NCBI RefSeq assembly: GCF_022808935.1
Contig: NZ_JAKZFR010000001.1
Location: 496,001-560,000, forward strand
Source of the DNA: Geothrix sp. SG200
Lineage (GTDB): Bacteria; Acidobacteriota; Holophagae; Holophagales; Holophagaceae
Reading direction: 5' to 3'
DNA length: 64,000 bases
Shown: positions 28,920 to 37,671 of the stretch, piece by piece
Layout: every line of letters begins with the position of its first letter
Position numbering within the stretch: position 1 is the first letter of the stretch
Notes under the pieces: generated by a model
Database searches by the model: none
Told to the model about the DNA's origin: nothing
What the model saw: the letters and a program-made list of their open reading frames with translations, nothing else
Translations under genes and position numbers: made by a program

Positions 28920-30332
28920 TCAGGCCTCGGCCGCAGCCTTCAGGGCCTGCCACAGGGCTTCGACGTGGCGGCGCTCGGTGGGCTCGGCGCCGATGCTCAC
29001 GCGGAGGATCTGGCGGCCTTTGAGCATCGAGGGGGTGAGGTAGGCGGCGCCGCCCTCGTTGATGCGGTGGGCGAGGTCCAGGTTGTGCTGGGCCAGGGCG
29101 CCCTCGTCCAGGCCGGGCTTGAGGTGGCGGAGGCAGAGGGTCTGGAGGGGCACGGGAGCCAGGCGCTCCCAGTCCGGGGCGGCGTCCACCTGGTCCTTCA
29201 GCCACTGGGCGTTCGCCAGGTCGCGCCGGATGCGGGCCTGGAGGCCCTCCACGCCGACATCCATGAGGTAGAACCAGAGCTTGAGCGCCCGGAAGCGGCG
29301 GCCCAGCTGGATGTGCCAGTCGCGGAAGTTGCTCACCTGGCCGTCCTGGGCCGTGCGCAGGTAGCTGGGGTTGGTGCTCATCACGCGGATGAGGTGCTGG
29401 GGATCGCGGACGTAGTAGGCGCTGAGGTCGAAGCCCACGCCCATCCACTTGTGGGGGTTGAACACCAGGCTGTCCGCCCGCTCGATGCCTTCCCACATCC
29501 AGCGGCACTCGGGCAGCACCATGGCCGTGCCCGCCATGGCCGCATCCACGTGGAGCCACATGCCGTGCTTCTCGGCGAGGTCCGCTAGGGCGGGCAGGGA
29601 ATCCAGGGCCGTGGTGGCCGTGGTGCCCACGGCGCCCACGAGGGCGCAGGGGCGGAGGCCGATCTCGAGGTCCTTCTCGATGGCCGCCTGCAGCAGATCG
29701 ATCCGGACGGCGTGGTTCTCGTCCGTGGGGATGAGCCGCAGGAAGCTGCGGCCGAAGCCCGCGAGGAGGGCTGCCTTCTCGATGGAGCTGTGGGCCTGGT
29801 CCGAGGCGTAGACCACCAGTGGCGCCTCCCCGCTCTGGAGGCCTTCCGTGTTCTGGGCGTACTCAGAGACCTTCTCCCGGGCGCAGAGCAGGGCCGTGAA
29901 GGTGGCGGTGCTGGCGGTGTCGTGGATGACGCCGGCGAAGGCGGGGCTCAGGCCCACCATCTGGCGCAGCCAGTCCATGACCACCTCTTCGACCTCGGTG
30001 GCGGCGGGGCTGGTCTGCCAGCTCATGCCCTGGGCGCCCAGGCCCGAGGCTGCCAGGTCGCCGAGGATCGAGCTGTAGCTGGTGTTGCTGGGGAAGTAGG
30101 CGAAAAAGGATGGATGGTTCCAGTGGGTGATGCCGGGCAGCACGTCCCGCTCGAGGGCCGCCAGGGCCTGGGCCACACGGCCTCCGTGCTGAGGCGGGTG
30201 GTCCGGGAAGGCGGCGCGGATGTCGCCGGGCTGCACCCGGCTCATGACGGGGAGGCGCTCGAGGTTCTCGCGGTAGTCCGCGATCCAGTCCACGAGCTGG
30301 TAACCGAGGCGGCGGAATTCGTTGGCGTCCAT
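28920..30332 (-). CDS. PLP-dependent aromatic/other L-amino-acid decarboxylase (group II)
   Basis: 470 residues from ATG 30332. Features of the group II (DDC-like) family: THWNHPSFFAYFPSNTSYSS, TSPAATEVEEVVMDWL, the YASDQAHSSIEKAALLAG stretch with the PLP-stacking His, WLHVDAAMAGTA, and the PLP lysine in FNPHKWMG. Substrates in the family include tryptophan, tyrosine, DOPA and histidine, giving the amine and CO2; the substrate here cannot be called. It lies 23 bp after the M28 peptidase stop, same strand, so probably one transcript. Confidence 0.9.
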   Translation of the reverse strand: MDANEFRRLGYQLVDWIADYRENLERLPVMSRVQPGDIRAAFPDHPPQHGGRVAQALAALERDVLPGITHWNHPSFFAYFPSNTSYSSILGDLAASGLGAQGMSWQTSPAATEVEEVVMDWLRQMVGLSPAFAGVIHDTASTATFTALLCAREKVSEYAQNTEGLQSGEAPLVVYASDQAHSSIEKAALLAGFGRSFLRLIPTDENHAVRIDLLQAAIEKDLEIGLRPCALVGAVGTTATTALDSLPALADLAEKHGMWLHVDAAMAGTAMVLPECRWMWEGIERADSLVFNPHKWMGVGFDLSAYYVRDPQHLIRVMSTNPSYLRTAQDGQVSNFRDWHIQLGRRFRALKLWFYLMDVGVEGLQARIRRDLANAQWLKDQVDAAPDWERLAPVPLQTLCLRHLKPGLDEGALAQHNLDLAHRINEGGAAYLTPSMLKGRQILRVSIGAEPTERRHVEALWQALKAAAEA

Positions 30333-30355
30333 GCCTCTAGTGTGCCCGCATTCCT

Positions 30356-31399
30356 CTAGGGTGCCCGCATGGCGAGCCTGGTCACGGCGGCATGCACGCC
30401 CTGGACCACCTGGGCCATGCGCCGGTAGTCGAGCCGGTCGGCGGTGTCACGGCCGGTGTGGTAGTCGAGGTTCCGGTAGAAGGCCGTGTCCGTGAGCATG
30501 ACGGCCGGGAACCCCTGGTCCCAGTAGGGGTAGTGGTCCGAGAAGTCCATGCCGGGGATCCAGCGCGGGCCGTTCAGGGAGCGCACGGGGAGGGGCGAGG
30601 CGGACCGGAAGGCGGCCTTCACCTGGCGGGTCAGGTCGATGTCGCCGAATCGGCCGGCCACCAGGAGGAAGTTCCCCCGGTCGGGGTACAGCAGATCGAG
30701 GAGGGTCGAGGGGTATCGCTGGCTGTTGGAGGCCTCGGTGTACCGGCCCACCATCTCCAGGACGATCACGGCCCGCACCTCGCTCCCGGCCTCCCTCAGC
30801 AGGCGGGCGTGCCTGACGCTGCCCATGTCCGGGGTGCGGAAGAAGGGGGGCTCCTCCAGCGTGTAGGCCACCAGGTCCACCCGCCCGGCCGGCGGGGCCT
30901 GGCCGAGGGACCGGGCCAGCTCCAGCAGGCAGGCCACCCCGCTGGCATTGTCGTCCGCGCCGGGCAGTTCCCCGCAGGCGTCATAGTGGGCGCCCACCAC
31001 GACGCGGGTTCCGGTCTCGGGGCCGAAGGAGGCGATCACGTTGGTGACGGTGTGCCCGCGGACCTCGAAGGGCTGACGCGCCACCCGCCCGCCTGCCTCC
31101 TGGAAGGCCAGGGCGATCGCGTCGGCGGCCTTCGGCAGGCCTGCGCCGAGCCAGTCCCGGGGCGCGCAGGATTCCGAGAGCAGCCGGACATCGGCCTCCA
31201 GGCGCTCCGGAGATCCCGCGGGGACATCGTCTGCGGTGCGCCCGGCGAAGACGGGCTGGGTCACCAGCAGGGCGGTGCCACTGGCGAAGGCCAGCAGGAA
31301 CCCCGTCAAGGCGGCCAGGACCTTCCAGCGGCGTCGACGGTCCTCCTGCCGGAAGGCCTCCGGCACGACGGAACGAGCGGTGGGGTCGAGGGTGTCCAT
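30356..31399 (-). CDS. M28-family zinc aminopeptidase, membrane-anchored
   Basis: 347 residues. A single hydrophobic segment (about 28-50) after a basic N-terminus anchors or exports the protein. The M28 core shows the zinc ligands: His138 and Asp140 in GAHYDACGE, Asp149/150 in GADDNASG, Glu182-Glu183 in TLEEPPFF, Glu215 in VLEMVG and a late His in FSDHYPYWDQGFP. M28 enzymes remove N-terminal residues from peptides, and glutaminyl cyclases are relatives. An 18-bp direct repeat spans its stop codon (CTCTAGGGTGCCCGCAT and CTCTAGTGTGCCCGCAT, + strand 30334-30370), so the end of the gene has been duplicated once. Confidence 0.88.
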   Translation of the reverse strand: MDTLDPTARSVVPEAFRQEDRRRRWKVLAALTGFLLAFASGTALLVTQPVFAGRTADDVPAGSPERLEADVRLLSESCAPRDWLGAGLPKAADAIALAFQEAGGRVARQPFEVRGHTVTNVIASFGPETGTRVVVGAHYDACGELPGADDNASGVACLLELARSLGQAPPAGRVDLVAYTLEEPPFFRTPDMGSVRHARLLREAGSEVRAVIVLEMVGRYTEASNSQRYPSTLLDLLYPDRGNFLLVAGRFGDIDLTRQVKAAFRSASPLPVRSLNGPRWIPGMDFSDHYPYWDQGFPAVMLTDTAFYRNLDYHTGRDTADRLDYRRMAQVVQGVHAAVTRLAMRAP

Positions 31400-31513
31400 G
31401 GCCCAAAGTGTGCCGGTGCCGGAACGGGGCGCCCAGGGATAAGTCGGACCTCGCGAGTACCCCTTCCGACCTGGGGCAACCGCGAGGTCGCTGGGGGCGC
31501 GGCGAGCGGCCCT

Positions 31514-32026
31514 TCAGCCCTTCAGCCGGAACCGCCAGGCGCAGTAGGCGCCCTCGGGGGCATCCGGCGGGCAGTGGCGACAGCTCACCTCGATGCGGGG
31601 GTCGACGGCGTGGGCGAAGGCGTTGAACTCCACCTCCCCCACCGGGCGGCACGGGAAGTCGGGCAGTCCTTTGCGGCGGCGGGTCTCCTGCACGCGGCAG
31701 CGGTCCATGACGAAGGTCAGCTCATCCCGGTCCTCGGACCATTCGGCGTGCTGCTCGTTGATGAAGGCGTACATGCGGTGGGCCAGGGCCTTCTCCAGGG
31801 CCTCCAGTCCGCCGCCGGCGGGCACGGCGAAGGTCTCCATGATCCGATTGGCCTCGGCCTGGGCGAAGCGCTTCCAGGCCAGGGCGTCCAGCTCGATGGC
31901 GGCGTCCATGCCATCGCGCTCCTCGGCGGCCAGGAGCCAGCAGCCGTCGTGGGCCAGCCAGTTCTTGGCGAACATCTCGAGGGCCCGGAGCAGGTCCTCG
32001 CGGCTCATGGATTCGTAGGGGTTCAT
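31514..32026 (-). CDS. DUF6125-type cytosolic protein
   Basis: 170 residues. It closely fits a conserved family of unknown function I know as DUF6125, related to L-2-amino-thiazoline-4-carboxylate hydrolase-like proteins: start LSREDLL-type (MSREDLLRALEMFAKNWLAH), AFINEQHAEW, MDRCRVQETRRRKGLPDFPC and HCPPDAPEGAYCAWRF. Conserved Cys residues in CRVQ, FPC and CRHCPPD could bind a metal. No signal peptide. It starts 22 bp after the MBL-fold gene stop and is probably co-transcribed. Function unknown. Confidence 0.8.
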   Translation of the reverse strand: MNPYESMSREDLLRALEMFAKNWLAHDGCWLLAAEERDGMDAAIELDALAWKRFAQAEANRIMETFAVPAGGGLEALEKALAHRMYAFINEQHAEWSEDRDELTFVMDRCRVQETRRRKGLPDFPCRPVGEVEFNAFAHAVDPRIEVSCRHCPPDAPEGAYCAWRFRLKG

Positions 32027-32048
32027 GGCTGGCTCCTCTTCAGAGATA

Positions 32049-32960
32049 TCAGGCGAGGCTGTCCTTCTTCCGCCAGTAGCGGGCCAGGCCGTAGACGCTC
32101 ATGAAGGCGGGATCGGCGATCTCGTAGTCCTGGATGGCCTGGTCGTCCAGCCCGTACCCGGCCAGCAGGCCGTTCAGGAAGGCCTGGAACCGGGGCACCA
32201 TGGCCGCCTCGGGGGTGCCCGCCGCGAGCTGCTGGCGCACCCACTCGGCGATGCGGTGGAGGTTCTCTTCCAGCGAATCGAAGTGGGCCTCGCCATCGCG
32301 CTTGATGCCGAAGTGGGTGGGGTAGATGAAGGCGGGACGGGCTGCCCGCATGCGGCGGATGGATTCTCGCCAGGCCTCCAGGTCGATGTCCGGGGGTGGG
32401 AAGGGCGGGATGGTGGGGCCGTGCCCGATGCGGATGCCGCCCACGTCGCCGGTGAAGAGCCCGTCGTCCAGGCGGTAGGTGATGTGGTGGATGGCGTGGC
32501 CCGGGGTGTGGATGGCCTGGATGGCGGTATCACCGATGCGCACCGTCCCGCCGTCCTCCATGGGCACGATATGGTCCGCAGCGATGGGCTCGAGCCGGCC
32601 CCACAGGCGTTCCATGGCATCGCCGTAGATGCGCCGGGCCGAGTCCAGCAGCTTGGCCGGATCCTGGAGGTGGCGGGCCCCCTTGGGATGGACGTGGATC
32701 TTCGCGCCGTGGCGCGCCAACCGCCAGGCGGCGCCGCCGTGGTCCAGGTGGATGTGCGTGATGAAGACATGGCGGATGTCCTCCAGGGCGAAGCCCTGGG
32801 CCTCCACGGCTTCCCGGAGGTGCTCGTAGAGGGACTCGGGCCCCGTCTCCACGAGGACGGGCCCGTCGGACGTGCGGATGAGGAACGCCCCCACCGTGTT
32901 CTCCACCTGGAACTTCAGGTCCAGCAGCGTCACGGGGCCTTGCGCCTCAGCCTGGGTCAT
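32049..32960 (-). CDS. MBL-fold metallo-hydrolase
   Basis: 303 residues from ATG 32960 (MTQAEAQGPVTLLDLK), with CGGAG 6 nt upstream; an upstream in-frame ATG at 33014 is less likely. The metallo-beta-lactamase signature THIHLDHGG, the VETGPES strand, the HTPGHAIHH helix and the TGDVGG motif give a dinuclear metal site. The group includes glyoxalase II-like thioesterases and lactonases; the substrate is unknown. The next gene is the DUF6125 protein. Confidence 0.88.
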   Translation of the reverse strand: MTQAEAQGPVTLLDLKFQVENTVGAFLIRTSDGPVLVETGPESLYEHLREAVEAQGFALEDIRHVFITHIHLDHGGAAWRLARHGAKIHVHPKGARHLQDPAKLLDSARRIYGDAMERLWGRLEPIAADHIVPMEDGGTVRIGDTAIQAIHTPGHAIHHITYRLDDGLFTGDVGGIRIGHGPTIPPFPPPDIDLEAWRESIRRMRAARPAFIYPTHFGIKRDGEAHFDSLEENLHRIAEWVRQQLAAGTPEAAMVPRFQAFLNGLLAGYGLDDQAIQDYEIADPAFMSVYGLARYWRKKDSLA

Positions 32961-33052
32961 GTCGAACTCCGGGGATCTTCCGCCCATGGTCGTGCATCGC
33001 GGAGCCCCTGTCATCCTGCGGTGCGATGGGTTCCTTCCAGGGGGCCGCCAAA

Positions 33053-33078
33053 TAATCCTATTTGATTATGATAGAATA
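33053..33078 (+). promoter_or_regulatory. AT-rich promoter/operator region of osmC-like gene
   Basis: An inverted repeat TAATC-N6-GATTA (33053-33068) overlaps a short AT-rich island ending in TAGAAT (33073-33078), a likely -10 box, about 40 bp before the ATG. No good -35 box is seen, as would suit an activator- or redox-regulated promoter. Confidence 0.35.
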
Positions 33079-33116
33079 TTGTGGCACCATGAAGGTTCTG
33101 CGACAAGGAGCCGGGC

Positions 33117-33515
33117 ATGGACATGGTCATCGATTTTCCGGGCGGCGCGCGGGTCGACGCGCACTTCGGACCCTACACCGTGAAGACGGATCAGCCCGTC
33201 CAGGGCGGCGGGGAAGGCTCCGCGCCCAGCCCCTTCGCCCTCTTCCAGGCCTCCCTCGCCACCTGCGCCGGCATCTACGTGCTGAACTTCTGCCGCCAGC
33301 GTGAGCTTCCGACCGAGGGCATCCGGCTGGTCCAGCGGACCGTCCCGGATCCCGCCACGGGCATGGTCGGGCGCGTGGAGCTGGAGATCCTGGTGCCGCC
33401 TACGTTCCCCGAGAAGTACCACGACGCTCTCGTGCGCACCGCCAGCCAGTGCACGGTGAAGAAGCACATCGAGCATCCCCCGGCGTTCATCGTGAAGACC
33501 CTGGTCGAGGGCTGA
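33117..33515 (+). CDS. OsmC/Ohr-family protein
   Basis: 132 residues from ATG 33117 with AAGGAG at 33105-33110. The OsmC fold is recognisable from PSPFALFQASLATCAGIYVLNF with the first peroxidatic-type Cys and ASQCTVKKHIEHPP with the second. Members reduce organic hydroperoxides or bind small thiols; this one is nearer the YhfA/OsmC-like branch than to Ohr. It is transcribed toward the exporter genes, from which it is separated by a tandem repeat. Confidence 0.88.
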   Translation: MDMVIDFPGGARVDAHFGPYTVKTDQPVQGGGEGSAPSPFALFQASLATCAGIYVLNFCRQRELPTEGIRLVQRTVPDPATGMVGRVELEILVPPTFPEKYHDALVRTASQCTVKKHIEHPPAFIVKTLVEG

Positions 33516-33517
33516 GG

Positions 33518-33772
33518 CTACTCGTACCGTAGCGCCTCGATGGGACGGTCCCCATCCGCGAACCGGAGGTGAGCGGGAGGAGGCGCCAGTGGCGCATCCG
33601 ATCTGGGGGTAGTCGGCGGAGCCGCGGGATCCAGAGGCCCGCCGCTACTCGTAGCGGAGGGCCTCGATGGGACGGGGCCCCATCCGCGAACCGGAGGTGA
33701 GCGGGAGGAGGCGCCAGTGGCGCATCCGATCTGGGGGTTGTCGGCGGAGCCGCGGGATCCAGAGGCCCGCCG
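33518..33772. repeat. tandem duplication of about 127 bp including a permease gene end
   Basis: Two near-identical units start at 33518 and 33645, and the sequence that begins each unit starts a third time at 33773, where it is the real 3' end of the permease gene (minus-strand codons for PIEALRYE and stop). Each unit therefore holds a copy of the last about 30 bp of that gene plus about 97 bp of spacer with a GCGCCA-g-TGGCGC hairpin. It fills the whole gap between the convergent osmC-like and permease genes. Confidence 0.85.
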
Positions 33773-35058
<1,286 letters not shown>

Positions 35059-35062
<4 letters not shown>

Positions 35063-36285
35063 TCCGCCCGGATGGCGTCGATGACGACGAGGTTGGAGGC
35101 GCGGTACGCGGGCAGGAAGCCCGCGGCCAGGCCCACGAGGGTGCTGAGGAGGATGCCCACGAGGACGATGCCCGGCGTGATCTGGGCGGGGAAGTCCGCC
35201 AGGGCCCGAACGGTGAAGGCGCCGAGGGAGCCCACCAGCACGCCGATGACGCCGCCGGCGGCGGAGAGCAGGGCGGCCTCCAGGAGGAACTGGTAGCGGA
35301 TGTCGCGCTTGCGGGCCCCCAGGGCCATGCGGACGCCGATCTCCTGGGTCCGCTCCACCACGCTCACCAGCATGATGTTCATGATCACAATGCCGCCCAC
35401 GCCGAGGCTCACGCTCGAGATCAGCATCAGCAGGATGAAGGCGGCGCTGCTGATGGTCTTCCAGAGTTCCTGCAGGCTCTCCTGGGTGAGGAGGCCGAAG
35501 GGGTCGGGGCTGCGGAAACTGGTGTGCCGCATGGCGCGGAACAGGGCCCGCACTTCGTCCATGGACGCGTCCAGGCCCTCCACGCCGTTCCGGGCCTTGA
35601 TCTGCAGCTCCAGGCTCTCGTTCGAGGCCATGAAGTTCTTCCGGTAGACCTGGAGGGGGATGTAGATGCGCCCGTCCTGGTTGAAGCCGATGCTCCGCCC
35701 CTGCTTGGGCATGAGCCCGATGACGCGGAAGGGGAGGCCCCGGATCAGGATCGTCCGGCCAACCGGATCCAGGTGGGGGAACAGCTCCTCCCGGGTGTTG
35801 GCCCCGATGACGGCGACGTTCAGGGCGCCCTGGTCCTCGTTGTCCGAGAAGAACCGTCCGGCCTCGAACTCCAGGTTGAACAGGTCCGCGAAGTTGGAGG
35901 TGATGCCGATGACGGCGATGCTGTCCAGGTGCCGGTCCCCGCTCTGCACGGGCATGGAGTTGCCGGCGGCGGCGGAGACCTGGGAGGACTCCTTGAGGAT
36001 GCCGCTGGAGAGGCGCTGATACTCCTGCCAGGTGATGGGCGGGCGCTTGAGGGCGTCGATGAACTCCCGTCGGCTCCGGATGATCCCGAACTTCTGGACG
36101 ACGTAGACGTCCGGGGCCAGGACGATGATCTTCTCCTTCACGTAGGTGTTCAGGCCGGAGATCACGCCCACCACGGCCACGATGGTGGCCACGCCGATGA
36201 TGACCCCCAGCAGCGTGAGGAAGCTGCGCAGGGTGTGCGCCCGGATCGCCCGGAAGGAGGCGCGGAAGAGTTCAGTGGGGTTCAT
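35059..36285 (-). CDS. MacB-like ABC transporter permease (second subunit)
   Basis: 408 residues from ATG 36285, 7 bp after the adaptor stop. Same arrangement as its partner: helix FLTLLGVIIGVATIVAVVGVI near the N-terminus, periplasmic MacB_PCD domain, and the C-terminal FtsX part with LGVGGIVIMNIMLVSVVERT. The two permeases are paralogues that presumably form a heterodimer. Both end in the same motif type (VIDAIRAE and PIEALRYE). Confidence 0.9.
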
Positions 36286-36292
36286 GGGGGCC

Positions 36293-37525
36293 TCAGGACT
36301 TGGTCTCGTCCTTGTCCTTGTCCTTCTTCTTCGCCTTCTCCACCCGGACCGCCTCGCCGCCCTTGAGGTCGCGGAGCGCCCGGTTGGGGCCGGTGATGAG
36401 CGACTCGCCGCCCTTGAGGCCGGAGAGCACCTCCACGGAGAGGTCGCCCATGAGGCCCGTCTTCACGGCCACGAACTTGGCCTTGCCCGATTCCATGACG
36501 AAGACGCCTTCCTCCTCGCGGGGGGCGCCGGGCTTGTGGGTCTCGCCGGGCTTCAGCTTGATCTCGCGCATGACGAGGGCCTGGAAGGGGATGGCCAGGG
36601 CCTGGTCGCGGCTGCCGGTGAAGATGTCCGCCTGGGCGGAGAGGCCGGGCTTGATGGTGAGGGGCGGATCCTTGATCCACACCTTCACCTTGAACTTGGT
36701 GGCGTCGTTCACGCTGGTCTTCAGGATGGGGCTGCCGCCCACTTCCGTGACCTGGCCCTGGAAGACCTGGTTGGGATAGGCGTCGATGCGGATCTGCGCC
36801 TCCTGGCCCAGCTTCACGGTGGGGATGGACGCCTCGTCCACCTCCATCTCGGCCTCCACCTTGCTCATGTCGGAGACGGTGAGGAGCACGGTGCCAGGCT
36901 GGTTCTGGATGCCGGGCACGGCGGTCTCGCCCAGCTCGATGCGGCGGGCGGTGACCACGCCGTCCATGGGCGCGGCGATGGTGGAGAAGCCGAGTCCCAC
37001 ATGGGACTGGCTCAGGTTGGCCTTGGCCTGGTCCGTGCGGCGGCGGGCCGTCTCCTGCGCGGCCTGGGCGGTTTCGAGGGCGGTCCTCGCCCGCTCGAAA
37101 TCCGCCGCGGAGATGATGCCCGCGTCCCGGTTGGCCTTCGCCCGGTCGAAGTCGGACTTGGCCTGGGCGAGGTTGGCGGTGGCGGAGGTCAGGTCCGACT
37201 GGGCCGCGTGCAGGCTGGCCTGCATGGCCTCGGAGTTGGCCCGGGCGCTGCGGGGATCGATCTCCATGAGGAACTGGCCCTTGTGGACGCGGTCGCCCTC
37301 CTTGACGGCCAGGCGGGTGACCTGGCCCATGATGCTCGCGGAGATGTCCGCCTTCGTCACCGCCTGGATCTTGCCGTTGGCGCTCACCTTGGCCTGCAGG
37401 TTCTCCCGGGCCACGGTGGCCACCTGGATGGCGATGCCCTTGTCCCGCATGCCGGCGATGCTCAGGCCGGCGATCACGAAGATCGCCAATCCTCCGCCGA
37501 GGATCCACATCTGCTTCCGCTTCAT
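36293..37525 (-). CDS. MacA/HlyD-type periplasmic adaptor subunit
   Basis: 410 residues from ATG 37525 (MKRKQMWILGGG), with GGGGAGG just upstream. One N-terminal membrane anchor (about 7-25), split biotinyl-lipoyl halves around ANGKIQAVTKADISASIMGQ and FSTIAAPMDGVVTARR, a long coiled-coil hairpin (about 95-195, QAAQETARRRTDQAKAN) and beta-barrel domains. It links the inner-membrane MacB-like permeases to an outer-membrane TolC-type channel. First gene of a three-gene operon divergent from the TonB receptor. The Lys/Asp-rich end (KAKKKDKDKDETKS) is unusual. Confidence 0.9.
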   Translation of the reverse strand: MKRKQMWILGGGLAIFVIAGLSIAGMRDKGIAIQVATVARENLQAKVSANGKIQAVTKADISASIMGQVTRLAVKEGDRVHKGQFLMEIDPRSARANSEAMQASLHAAQSDLTSATANLAQAKSDFDRAKANRDAGIISAADFERARTALETAQAAQETARRRTDQAKANLSQSHVGLGFSTIAAPMDGVVTARRIELGETAVPGIQNQPGTVLLTVSDMSKVEAEMEVDEASIPTVKLGQEAQIRIDAYPNQVFQGQVTEVGGSPILKTSVNDATKFKVKVWIKDPPLTIKPGLSAQADIFTGSRDQALAIPFQALVMREIKLKPGETHKPGAPREEEGVFVMESGKAKFVAVKTGLMGDLSVEVLSGLKGGESLITGPNRALRDLKGGEAVRVEKAKKKDKDKDETKS

Positions 37526-37607
37526 GTCAAAGGCCTCCCCAACGGGCTGATCGCATCTCAATCTTCGCTCAGATGGTCCAAGGGTTTAGTGGCCTTGGGC
37601 GTCATAA

Positions 37608-37657
37608 ATGAAATTGTTTTCCATTGATTGAACCCTCTAGTTGGAAAATAATTTCAT
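37608..37657. promoter_or_regulatory. long inverted repeat between the adaptor operon and TonB receptor
   Basis: Arms 37608-37623 (ATGAAATTGTTTTCCA) and 37642-37657 match over 16 bp with one G-T-tolerated mismatch, around an 18-nt spacer. It is the only AT-rich stretch between the divergent genes and ends 2 bp before the receptor's ribosome site (GGAGG, 37660-37664). It may be an operator or an mRNA hairpin that hides the ribosome site. Confidence 0.6.
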
Positions 37658-37671
37658 CTGGAGGACCCGCC

